This document shows positions 1 through 6,321 of a DNA stretch of 9,082 nt, piece after piece. The DNA comes from Gammaproteobacteria bacterium (lineage in GTDB: Bacteria > Pseudomonadota > Gammaproteobacteria > Nitrosococcales > Methylophagaceae). The stretch's first letter is position 1. Each line of letters starts with the position of its first letter. The notes under the pieces are model-generated. The model was given only the letters and a program-made list of their open reading frames with translations. It did not search any database and was not told the origin of the DNA. A program made the position numbers and the translations under genes. The stretch is taken from assembly GCA_002402245.1 (NCBI GenBank), contig NVVP01000038.1, forward strand, positions 8,222-17,303. Reading direction: 5' to 3'.

Positions 1-706
1 TAATGTAATTATCTTCACCGATGAAGTCACTAATGACGCCACCTGCTTCTTCAATTATTAAGGCACCTGCGGCAAGATCCCATTTTTCTAGACCAATTTC
101 CCAGTAGCCATCTAAACGGCCTGCGGCTACATAGGCTAAGTCTAATGCGGCTGATCCGGTTCTACGAATATCGGCTACTTGTGGAAAAACAGCACTAAAC
201 ATATCCGTATAAGCAGATAAGTGTTGAGGTTTTTTGAATGGGAAAGCAGTCGCTAATAAACCACCGGCTAATTCTTTACGTTTAGTCACTCGAAGACGCT
301 GAGAATTTAACTTAGCACCATCACCACGACTTGCAGTAAACAATTCATCACGCAATGGATCATAAATAACCCCATGCTCAATGCGACCACGCACCATAAT
401 AGCAATGGATACACAGTAATGAGGGAATCCATGTAAAAAGTTTTTGGTACCATCAAGGGGGTCAATGATCCACACTGTTTCATTGTCACCTTGTTCACCG
501 GATTCTTCTGCAAGAATAGCGTGTTCAGGGTAGGCCTTATGAATAGCCTTGATAATTTCTTGTTCAGCTAAACGATCAACATCGGTTACAAAGTCATTTC
601 GACCTTTAGTAGTTATTTCCAAATGTTCAACGTGTTGCAGTGAACGTACAATCAGGTCGCCCGCATTGCGCGCTGCCCGAATAGCGATATTCAGCATAGG
701 ATGCAT
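1..706 (-). CDS. suhB: SuhB, inositol-1-monophosphatase family protein (C-terminus cut by window edge)
   Basis: Mg2+-dependent phosphatase of the IMPase family. E. coli SuhB hydrolyses inositol 1-phosphate in vitro and also joins rRNA transcription antitermination complexes with NusA and RNA polymerase. The first 235 codons are visible; E. coli SuhB has 267 residues, so roughly 30 C-terminal residues lie beyond base 1. The start MHPMLNIAIRAARNAG is almost the same as E. coli's. Metal-site motifs are all present: E67-E68 in LAEESG, the IMPase signature D82-PLDGT-K88 in WIIDPLDGTKNF, and a second signature around W209-D210 (EKWDLAAG). The start is the ATG at 706, supported by homology; upstream there is only a weak GGAA about 11 bases before it. 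It is divergent from the lipoprotein gene, with a 223-bp gap between them. Family assignment is secure; whether it has the transcription role here is inference. Confidence 0.96.
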   Translation of the reverse strand, partial: MHPMLNIAIRAARNAGDLIVRSLQHVEHLEITTKGRNDFVTDVDRLAEQEIIKAIHKAYPEHAILAEESGEQGDNETVWIIDPLDGTKNFLHGFPHYCVSIAIMVRGRIEHGVIYDPLRDELFTASRGDGAKLNSQRLRVTKRKELAGGLLATAFPFKKPQHLSAYTDMFSAVFPQVADIRRTGSAALDLAYVAAGRLDGYWEIGLEKWDLAAGALIIEEAGGVISDFIGEDNYI

Positions 707-929
707 AGATTAAATTTTTCCAGAGCAATAGTACAAAGTGTATGTGGCCATTAAAACCACCACACTATTAATAAGAGGCGTAATTATAACAATAAAATGC
801 AAGTGGTGCGCTGAGTATCTTCATCATCCGTTGGACAGGCCCATAAAATCCTGCTAGCCTCACGCTATATATTGCTTTACGGCAATGTAGTGTCGTTATA
901 AATAATCTTTGATAATTACGGAGAAACAA
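707..929. promoter_or_regulatory. Divergent intergenic region, suhB / lipoprotein gene, with candidate promoters
   Basis: This 223-bp non-coding gap separates two divergent starts. For suhB (minus strand) there is a perfect TATAAT at 783-788 preceded by TGT, which makes an extended -10 element; no convincing -35 is visible. It would leave a leader of about 70 nt. For the lipoprotein gene (plus strand) the best -10 is TATAAA at 897-902, with a weak TTGCTT at 872-877 and a long 19-base spacer. Small hairpins are possible (ATTGC/GCAAT at 871-886), but nothing resembles a known RNA gene or riboswitch. Confidence 0.4.
918..924 (+). promoter_or_regulatory. Ribosome binding site fixing the lipoprotein start at 930
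   Basis: ACGGAGA contains GGAG at 920-923, six bases before the ATG at 930. This places the start at that ATG rather than at the in-frame TTG at 909. The ATG also puts the signal peptide in its normal position. Confidence 0.75.
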
Positions 930-1229
930 ATGAAATCTTTAACTAAATTGGGTGCAGTCATCCTTCCTTTAGTATTACTAACAGCATGTGCAAACACTGC
1001 TGAAATGGATGCATTAAAAGCATCTGTAGAAGCAGCTCAATCATCTGCTGCATCAGCATTATCTACTGCTCGTAACGCTCAAAGCTCTGCTGATACAGCA
1101 GTTCGTACAGCAAACGATGCTGAAGCTACAGCGCTTAAAGCTCAAAACAGCGCTGATGCTGCACAAAGTTCAGTTGATGAATGTTGCGCAAAAATCGATC
1201 GTATGTTTGAAAAAGCAATGAGCAAATAA
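930..1229 (+). CDS. Lpp/OprI-type alanine-zipper outer-membrane lipoprotein
   Basis: Small lipoprotein of 99 residues. A signal peptide (MKSLTKLGAV start, hydrophobic stretch 8-17) ends in the lipobox LTAC with Cys20 as the lipidated residue. Residue +2 is Ala, so outer-membrane sorting is expected. The mature 80 residues form one heptad-patterned coiled coil: hydrophobic M26, L29 and V33, then alanine at almost every core position from 36 to 78, then V82, C85, I89 and M92. The end, DRMFEKAMSK, resembles the OprI end of Pseudomonas (RMLEKASRK) and finishes in lysine, the residue through which Braun lipoprotein is joined to peptidoglycan. Expected role: a trimeric tether or spacer between outer membrane and cell wall. 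Lpp (58 mature residues) and OprI are shorter. A Cys pair (C85, C86) sits near the end. Strong terminator downstream; convergent neighbour is an L,D-transpeptidase of the class that makes such links. Family assignment is good; covalent attachment is inference. Confidence 0.88.
   Translation: MKSLTKLGAVILPLVLLTACANTAEMDALKASVEAAQSSAASALSTARNAQSSADTAVRTANDAEATALKAQNSADAAQSSVDECCAKIDRMFEKAMSK
1035..1181 (+). repeat. Seven degenerate 21-bp (heptad) coding repeats of the alanine zipper
   Basis: Residues 36-84 of the lipoprotein divide into seven consecutive heptads of pattern A-x-x-[ST]-[AV]-x-x (for example AQSSAAS, ALSTARN, AQSSADT, AVRTAND). Copies AQSSAAS, AQSSADT, AQNSADA and AQSSVDE are the most alike, which suggests growth by duplication of a heptad unit. 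The DNA copies have diverged at synonymous positions, so this is an old protein repeat and not a recent DNA tandem repeat. Confidence 0.75.
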
Positions 1230-1248
1230 GTACTACCGCTCATCGTTT

Positions 1249-1277
1249 AAAAACCGGGACTTGTTCCCGGTTTTTTT
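1249..1277. terminator. Intrinsic terminator shared by convergent lipoprotein and L,D-transpeptidase genes
   Basis: An 11-bp stem, left arm 1249-1259 (AAAAACCGGGA) and right arm 1265-1275, closes a 5-base loop; the right arm runs into seven T (1271-1277). This is a strong Rho-independent terminator for the lipoprotein gene, 20 bases after its stop. The A-run on the left arm gives a five-U tail on the minus strand, so it probably also stops the transpeptidase transcript, whose stop codon is 34 bases away. Confidence 0.9.
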
Positions 1278-1311
1278 ATGCCTAAAATCTAGGTCTTATC
1301 GTGTTCAGTTT

Positions 1312-2472
1312 TTATAGCGAGTCACTAGTTAATAGTGCCGCCCATGCAGATAAACCTGTCAGCTCATTAATTTTAACTACCAGTTGTTCTGATTCTATCT
1401 GGCTATCAAATGGTCCAAGTAACATCTCAGTATCAGCGCCATCTTGTAGCGGCCAAAAGGAGTCCTGAAGTTTTAACGAATCTGTCACCGCTAACAGTTT
1501 ATGCTTCACTTCTGTCGTTAGACCTGTATGAACAAACCATACCTCTTCAACCACATCATTCGATAATTCTTCAATACTTCGAACTACGCCATTATGTTCT
1601 CTAACTAATGTTTCTGCCGCAGGCCAGTCATCATCGGATAATATCTTATCTTGTGCTTTCAAAATAGCCGACACCATCGGTGTCATATTATTACCTTTTC
1701 GCTCATCCATATCATCTTGAATAGCATGTGCTTCTATATATAAGGTGCCATTATCTAGCGCAGCCTTATAAGGCTGATAGACAATTTCAACCGTAGTATT
1801 CACATCAACAAGACCAAATAAGTGCTCAATATCTTCTGGGAATAAACGAATACAACCATGACTCACTCGCATACCCACACCAAATGGACGATTAGTGCCA
1901 TGCAATAAATAACCGGGCATTGATAAGCGCATCGCATATGCACCCAATGGGTTATCTGGCCCAGCGGGTACCACTTTAGGCAATGGGTCACCCTTTTCTA
2001 AATGTTCAGCCAAAATTGACGCTGGCGGAGTCCAGGTAGGATCTTTCTTTTTTTGAATGATTTTTGCCTTGCCTAATGGTGTCGTCCAACCTTCTCGCCC
2101 TACTCCAATTGGATGAGTAATGACTTGTTGGCGCTTACCTTTTTCTTTTTTAGGATAATAATACAAGCGCATTTCAGCCAGATTAATCACAATACCTTTA
2201 TGAGGTGCATCCGGTAATATAAATCTATTCGGCACTAATACGCGTTGATTATCACCCGGCAACCAAGGATCCAAATGTTTATTAGCAGTAACAATTTCCT
2301 CGTAACCAATATCAAATTGACGAGCAATATCTAATAAGGTGTCTTCTTCATGGCTATAAACAATCAGGTTATGGCCCACAATCCGCGTAGAATCATCAGC
2401 CAAATTAAAGGTTGTTGCAAAAGTAGCACTGACAGACAATGTAAAAACTAAACTGACTAGCAATTTGAACAT
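1312..2472 (-). CDS. ErfK/YbiS-type L,D-transpeptidase with LysM and a SPOR-like C-terminal extension
   Basis: Periplasmic cysteine transpeptidase of the YkuD family, 386 residues from the ATG at 2472. A GAG seven bases upstream supports this start; the in-frame TTG at 2484 has no such site. Order: Sec signal peptide about 1-19 (ending ATFA), LysM-like peptidoglycan-binding region about 36-82, YkuD catalytic domain about 93-232. The catalytic motif is H191-G then S204-H-G-C207-I-R209, Cys207 being the nucleophile. Stretches such as INLAEMRLYYYP and VVPAGPDNPLGAYA closely follow E. coli YbiS (LdtB), one of the enzymes that attach Braun lipoprotein to peptidoglycan. YbiS has about 306 residues; the extra 80 or so here contain LLGPFDSQIESEQLVVKI (351-368), like the second half of a SPOR domain. 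The convergent neighbour is a lysine-ending alanine-zipper lipoprotein, a likely substrate. 3-3 cross-linking of peptidoglycan (YnhG-like activity) is the alternative. Family secure; substrate inferred. Confidence 0.93.
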   Translation of the reverse strand: MFKLLVSLVFTLSVSATFATTFNLADDSTRIVGHNLIVYSHEEDTLLDIARQFDIGYEEIVTANKHLDPWLPGDNQRVLVPNRFILPDAPHKGIVINLAEMRLYYYPKKEKGKRQQVITHPIGVGREGWTTPLGKAKIIQKKKDPTWTPPASILAEHLEKGDPLPKVVPAGPDNPLGAYAMRLSMPGYLLHGTNRPFGVGMRVSHGCIRLFPEDIEHLFGLVDVNTTVEIVYQPYKAALDNGTLYIEAHAIQDDMDERKGNNMTPMVSAILKAQDKILSDDDWPAAETLVREHNGVVRSIEELSNDVVEEVWFVHTGLTTEVKHKLLAVTDSLKLQDSFWPLQDGADTEMLLGPFDSQIESEQLVVKINELTGLSAWAALLTSDSL

Positions 2473-2578
2473 ATAATTTCTCAATCAATTGGATTATTAT
2501 TTGTATTGTACATGGATTCATTTCTTCTACATTGATACAATCGATACAACTTAATTTATTGCGACGTAACTTCAATTT
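2473..2578. promoter_or_regulatory. Divergent promoter region, L,D-transpeptidase / bamD
   Basis: 106-bp gap between divergent starts. Candidate bamD promoter: TTGATA (2532-2537, five of six matches to the -35 consensus), a 17-base spacer, then TTTATT (2555-2560, weak -10); it would give a leader of only about 12 nt. A candidate -10 for the transpeptidase on the minus strand is TACAAT (2505-2510), without a clear -35. Tandem TTGTA copies (2501-2510) face tandem GATACAA copies (2534-2540 and 2543-2549), so a shared operator is possible. Confidence 0.35.
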
Positions 2579-3364
2579 ATGAAAAAACATTATTTACCCG
2601 TTATTGCTCTATTACTCTCTACTACAGCCTGCTCTTTTTTCTCATCTAAAGAGGAAGTTAAAGCCAATGATAGCTGGACTGTTGAACGCGTTTATTCTGA
2701 AGCAAAAGCAGAGTTAAATGCTGAAAACTATCATGTTGCACTGCAGCTCTACGAGCAACTTGAGGCGCGCTTCCCTTTTGGTGAGTATGCCCAGCAGGCA
2801 TTGCTAGAGTCTGCTTATGCCTATTATAAATCAGATGAACCTGAAACAGCTATAGCAACACTTGACCGTTTTATACGGGTTTATCCATTAAATAAAAATA
2901 TGGATTATGCCTTTTACCTACGAGGTTTAACCAACTTCACTCGTGATATAGGCCTATTTGAAAAATATATTCCACGTGATGAATCACAGCGTGATCCAGG
3001 TTCGGCTCGTTTTGCACTTAAAGACTTTGGTACTTTAGTAAACCGCTACCCAACAAGTCTATACAGTGAAGATGCAGCACAACGCATTGTCTATTTACGT
3101 AACCGTTTAGCACAACATGAAATCAATGTTGCACATTATTATATGCGCCGAGGCGCTTATGTTGCCGCCGCTAATCGTGGTAAATATGTGGTTGAAAACT
3201 ACGCGCGTACACCTGCAATGCCAGCGGCGTTATTAATGATGGCCAAGGCTTATAAAGTACTTGAGTTACAACAGTTATCAGATGATGCTCTGCGCGTACT
3301 AGAATTAAACTACCCAGGTTATGATGGCGTAGCGACTGTTCGACAAACAAGCCTCGATAAATAG
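2579..3364 (+). CDS. bamD: BamD, outer membrane protein assembly lipoprotein (ComL)
   Basis: Essential periplasmic-facing lipoprotein of the BAM complex, which folds beta-barrel proteins into the outer membrane together with BamA. Length is 261 residues (E. coli 245). Signal peptide 1-17 ends at the lipobox TTAC with lipidated Cys18; position -3 is Thr rather than the usual Leu, and +2 is Ser, compatible with outer-membrane sorting. The mature part is a TPR-like helical repeat protein along its length, with family hallmarks: RFPFGEYAQQA (64-74), AYYKSDEPETAIATLDRFIR (81-100), YPLNKNMDYAFYLRGLTN (102-119), RDP (138-140) and RYPTSLYSEDA (156-166), close to the matching E. coli blocks. No clear Shine-Dalgarno sequence precedes the ATG at 2579, but the signal peptide fixes this start. 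It stands alone between a divergent transpeptidase gene and convergent glnB; rluD, its usual neighbour in many relatives, is not here. Confidence 0.95.
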   Translation: MKKHYLPVIALLLSTTACSFFSSKEEVKANDSWTVERVYSEAKAELNAENYHVALQLYEQLEARFPFGEYAQQALLESAYAYYKSDEPETAIATLDRFIRVYPLNKNMDYAFYLRGLTNFTRDIGLFEKYIPRDESQRDPGSARFALKDFGTLVNRYPTSLYSEDAAQRIVYLRNRLAQHEINVAHYYMRRGAYVAAANRGKYVVENYARTPAMPAALLMMAKAYKVLELQQLSDDALRVLELNYPGYDGVATVRQTSLDK

Positions 3365-3369
3365 CGGTG

Positions 3370-3410
3370 AGTTATCAGGCTAAACGTTCAATGCTTTTAG
3401 CCTGATAACT
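3370..3410. terminator. Perfect 15-bp inverted repeat between convergent bamD and glnB
   Basis: Left arm 3370-3384 (AGTTATCAGGCTAAA) is exactly complementary to right arm 3396-3410, with an 11-base loop. It lies 5 bases after the bamD stop and 11 bases after the glnB stop. A hairpin at the convergence of two genes probably ends or stabilises both transcripts. Neither side has a T-run, so it is not a textbook intrinsic terminator; it could be a 3'-end stabiliser or work with Rho. Confidence 0.65.
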
Positions 3411-3421
3411 AAAGCCGTAAC

Positions 3422-3760
3422 CTAAACTGCGGCTTCACCCCGTTCACCGGTACGAATACGAATAACTTGTTCAACCGGTGATACAAATATTTTGCCATCG
3501 CCAATTCGTCCGGTATGAGCAGCTTTGATAATCTCATCAACACAACTATTCACTTGCTCATCGGCAATCACAATTTCTAATTTCACTTTAGGTAAAAAAT
3601 CAACAACATACTCTGCACCACGGTAGAGTTCGGTATGTCCTTTTTGGCGGCCAAAGCCTTTTACTTCAGACACCGTGAGCCCCATAATTCCAATTTCAGA
3701 TAAAGCTTCACGTACAGCATCTAATTTAAAAGGTTTTATTATTGCTTCAATCTTTTTCAT
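3422..3760 (-). CDS. glnB: GlnB, nitrogen regulatory protein PII
   Basis: Cytosolic trimeric PII signal protein that reads 2-oxoglutarate and ATP/ADP, is uridylylated by GlnD, and controls targets such as glutamine synthetase adenylylation and the NtrB kinase. Length 112 residues, exactly that of E. coli GlnB, and collinear with it. The T-loop GFGRQKGHTELYRGAEY ends in Tyr51, the uridylylation site. The second family signature, HTGRIGDGKIFV (82-93), and the end VIRIRTGERGEAAV are also present. Asp54 and the lack of an amtB neighbour favour GlnB over GlnK. The start is the ATG at 3760, preceded by GGGA six bases upstream; the in-frame TTG at 3772 lies just before that site and is not the start. 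It is last in the apparent sucC-sucD-nadE-glnB operon, 38 bases after nadE. PII control of glutamine-dependent NAD synthetase has been reported in Azospirillum, so this pairing may be functional. Confidence 0.97.
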   Translation of the reverse strand: MKKIEAIIKPFKLDAVREALSEIGIMGLTVSEVKGFGRQKGHTELYRGAEYVVDFLPKVKLEIVIADEQVNSCVDEIIKAAHTGRIGDGKIFVSPVEQVIRIRTGERGEAAV

Positions 3761-3798
3761 TGTTATTCCCAATCTATTATTGAATTTAACTGACCATT

Positions 3799-5445
3799 TT
3801 ATTCATCTTGAAATGCTTTAACTTCATAGCCCGATGTTATCGGGTAACGTCGGTCTCTACCAAATGCACGACTGGTTATTCTAATTCCAGGTGGCGATTG
3901 ACGTCGTTTATATTCACTACGATCCACCATTTTTATGATTCTTGCAACTATCTCAGCATCAGCACCGGCAGAAACTAAGTCTTCAAAACACCAATCATCA
4001 CCAATATAACGCTCAAGCAAGGCATCTAAGACCTCATAAGGCGGCAAACTATCTTGATCAACTTGGTCTGCTGCTAATTCAGCTGAAGGAGGTCGAGTAA
4101 TAATGCGTGAAGGAATAACGTGGGATAGACTATTTCGGTATTCACTTAATTGATAAACTAAGGTTTTATATACATCTTTAAGCGGAGAGAATCCTCCCGC
4201 CATATCGCCATACAGTGTTGAATAGCCTACAGCCATCTCACTTTTATTGCCTGTAGATAATACCATCGCACCTTTTTTATTCGAAATAGCCATTAAAATA
4301 ACCCCTCGAATTCTTGCTTGAATATTTTCTTCTGTGGTATCTACTTTTGTACCTGCAAACTGCTCAGATAAGGTCGATAAAAACTGTTCAAACAAATCAT
4401 CTATCGCGATAACTTGATGTTCAACACCTAAAATAGAGGCCATTTCATCAGCATCATCTAAGCTCATTTGTGCGGTATAGCGTGATGGCATCATCACCGT
4501 ACTGACACGTTCAGGGCCGATAGCATCTACTGCTAATGCCAGTGTGAGAGCTGAATCGATACCGCCAGATAAACCAATCACTACAGATGAAAAGTTATTT
4601 TTCTCAATATAATCATGTAAACCACAGACTAAACCTTGGTAAACCATGGCTAACTCGCTTTCTTTAGCGGTGATACCGCCAATCAAAGATAAGCCTTGCT
4701 TGTCCGTTTTTGAAATCATTAAGGGATATAAGCTACTTTGCCATGCGGGTGCTAAAGCCACTTTATCGCCTTGGGCTGATAAAGCGAATGAACAGCCATC
4801 AAAAATAAGCTCATCTTGTCCGCCTACTTGATTAACATAAACGATGGGTAATCCTGTCTCAAGTACACGTTGTTTGACTTCTGTTTCTCGTAACTGCCAT
4901 TTCCCCTGCCTAAAAGGAGAGGCATTTAAGTTCAAGATAATCTCAGCACCAGCATCTAAGGCTTGTGATGCTGGTCCTGCAAACCAAATATCTTCACAGA
5001 TAGTCAGTCCAAAACGAATACCTTTATACTCGACCACACAGGCTTCTTTGCCTTCCACAAAATAGCGTTTTTCATCAAACACACTATAGTTGGGCAGGTG
5101 TTGTTTTAAGTACAGGCCTAAACATTCGCCATCTGCAATAAATGAAGCGGCATTATAAAGTTCTTCGCGCGCTATTCCACTAGTGTGACCCACTACTATC
5201 GCAATACCTTGGATTTTATTTTTTAACTGATTTAAGCCTTTTTCAACTCGTTTAATCAAACCTGGTCTAAGTAATAAGTCTTCAGGTGGATATCCCGTTA
5301 ATGTCAGCTCTGGAAATACAATTAAATCCGCATTCAACTCATCTCTTGCACGTTCTGCCGCTGAAATCACTAATTTAACATTGGCGGCAACGTCACCCAC
5401 AATGGGGTTAATTTGCCCCATAACCAGACAAACATCATCATTCAT
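3799..5445 (-). CDS. nadE: NadE, glutamine-hydrolysing NAD+ synthase
   Basis: Last step of NAD synthesis: converts nicotinic acid adenine dinucleotide to NAD+ with ATP, taking ammonia from glutamine. 548 residues, the two-domain (NadE2) form rather than the short ammonia-dependent enzyme of E. coli. N-terminal nitrilase-type glutaminase, about 1-260: catalytic Glu46 (FPELTLTGYPPEDL), Lys114 (YLKQHLPNYSVFDE) and nucleophile Cys150 (GLTICEDIW). C-terminal synthetase, about 268-548: PP-loop SGGIDS (293-298) for ATP, plus STGNKSE (397-403), YGDMAGGFSPLKD (412-424) and RPPSAEL (451-457). The start chosen is the ATG at 5445, three bases after the sucD TGA (the stretch reads TGATTGATG), so translation is probably coupled to sucD; the TTG between them is the alternative and would add one residue. 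Upstream sucD and downstream glnB suggest joint expression of carbon, NAD and nitrogen-sensing functions. Confidence 0.96.
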   Translation of the reverse strand: MNDDVCLVMGQINPIVGDVAANVKLVISAAERARDELNADLIVFPELTLTGYPPEDLLLRPGLIKRVEKGLNQLKNKIQGIAIVVGHTSGIAREELYNAASFIADGECLGLYLKQHLPNYSVFDEKRYFVEGKEACVVEYKGIRFGLTICEDIWFAGPASQALDAGAEIILNLNASPFRQGKWQLRETEVKQRVLETGLPIVYVNQVGGQDELIFDGCSFALSAQGDKVALAPAWQSSLYPLMISKTDKQGLSLIGGITAKESELAMVYQGLVCGLHDYIEKNNFSSVVIGLSGGIDSALTLALAVDAIGPERVSTVMMPSRYTAQMSLDDADEMASILGVEHQVIAIDDLFEQFLSTLSEQFAGTKVDTTEENIQARIRGVILMAISNKKGAMVLSTGNKSEMAVGYSTLYGDMAGGFSPLKDVYKTLVYQLSEYRNSLSHVIPSRIITRPPSAELAADQVDQDSLPPYEVLDALLERYIGDDWCFEDLVSAGADAEIVARIIKMVDRSEYKRRQSPPGIRITSRAFGRDRRYPITSGYEVKAFQDE

Positions 5446-5448
5446 CAA

Positions 5449-6321
5449 TCAGGCACTCATTACTTCAAGCATTCGGTCACCCATTTCTGCTGGCGATAAT
5501 GCAATGTGAACACCTGCAGCTGATAAGGCGTTTAATTTGGCTTCAGCCGTACCTTGCCCACCACTTATAATAGCGCCTGCATGGCCCATTCGTTTACCTT
5601 CTGGTGCGGTTAATCCTGCAATATAAGCCACCACAGGTTTAGAAACATGGTCACGAATATAATCCGCCGCCTCTTCTTCTGCCTGGCCGCCAATTTCACC
5701 CACCATCACAATTCCTTGTGTTTGAGGATCGGCTTCGAACATAGCCAAGCAATCAATAAAGCTCATACCGTGAATAGGATCGCCACCAATACCAACACAG
5801 GTACTTTGACCTAAGCCATTTTGCGTTGTTTGATGTACTGCTTCATAGGTTAATGTGCCTGAACGAGACACAATACCAATTTTTCCTGGTAAGTGAATTG
5901 AGCCAGGCATAATACCAATTTTACATTCTCCCGGCGTAATCAAACCCGGACAGTTGGGTCCAATCAAATAGGCATCAGACTGCTTTAAGGCATATTTCAC
6001 TCGTAGCATATCTTGAACAGGAATGCCTTCGGTAATACAGGCAATCACTTTAATACCTGCATCGGCTGCTTCTAAAATCGCATCTGCAGCAAAGGCCGCG
6101 GGTACATAAATCATAGAGGCATCTGCACCAGTTTCTTTTACAGCCTCATCAACCGTATTAAATACAGGACGGTCCAGATGCACTTGACCACCCTTTCCAG
6201 GTGTTACACCACCGACTAGTTGGGTACCATATTCAATTGCTTGTTCCGAATGAAAGGTTCCTTGTTTACCGGTAAAACCTTGGCAAATAACTTTGGTATC
6301 TTTATTAATTAAGATGCTCAT
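5449..6321 (-). CDS. sucD: SucD, succinyl-CoA synthetase alpha subunit
   Basis: Alpha subunit of the ADP-forming succinate-CoA ligase, which interconverts succinyl-CoA and succinate with substrate-level ATP or GTP formation in the TCA cycle. 290 residues (E. coli 289), collinear throughout. N-terminal CoA-binding Rossmann domain with GFTGKQGTFHSEQAI (15-29) and GGVTPGKGG (37-45). The motif GPNCPGLITPGECKIGIMPG follows at 121-140. The phosphohistidine loop is GHAGAI with His247, matching E. coli His246. The ATG at 6321 overlaps the sucC stop by four bases (ATGA), and a strong AAGGAG site lies inside the end of sucC. The family also contains malate-CoA ligase alpha subunits, but the close fit to E. 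coli SucD and the full SucC partner make succinate the likely substrate. Confidence 0.97.
   Translation of the reverse strand: MSILINKDTKVICQGFTGKQGTFHSEQAIEYGTQLVGGVTPGKGGQVHLDRPVFNTVDEAVKETGADASMIYVPAAFAADAILEAADAGIKVIACITEGIPVQDMLRVKYALKQSDAYLIGPNCPGLITPGECKIGIMPGSIHLPGKIGIVSRSGTLTYEAVHQTTQNGLGQSTCVGIGGDPIHGMSFIDCLAMFEADPQTQGIVMVGEIGGQAEEEAADYIRDHVSKPVVAYIAGLTAPEGKRMGHAGAIISGGQGTAEAKLNALSAAGVHIALSPAEMGDRMLEVMSA

Noticed and set aside
307..513. 68-codon minus-strand frame inside suhB
   Set aside because: It is a shifted frame of suhB, whose real frame carries the full IMPase motifs.
871..886. ATTGC-N6-GCAAT inverted repeat sharing half-sites with the sucC palindrome
   Set aside because: Five-base arms in the opposite arrangement are too short and common to claim a shared regulator.
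909..929. TTG start that would lengthen the lipoprotein by 7 residues
   Set aside because: The GGAG ribosome site lies inside this stretch, and the ATG at 930 gives a normal signal peptide.
1035..1181. Possible recent tandem DNA repeat or CRISPR-like array
   Set aside because: The periodicity is 21 bp, in frame, with diverged codons; it is the heptad repeat of a coiled coil and has no spacer structure.
2405..2590. Minus-strand reading frame across the start of the transpeptidase gene and the divergent promoter
   Set aside because: No recognisable protein; it overlaps a well-supported gene in another frame and covers promoter sequence.
3761..3772. TTG start that would lengthen GlnB by 4 residues
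   Set aside because: The ribosome site overlaps it, and the ATG at 3760 gives exactly the E. coli GlnB length and start.
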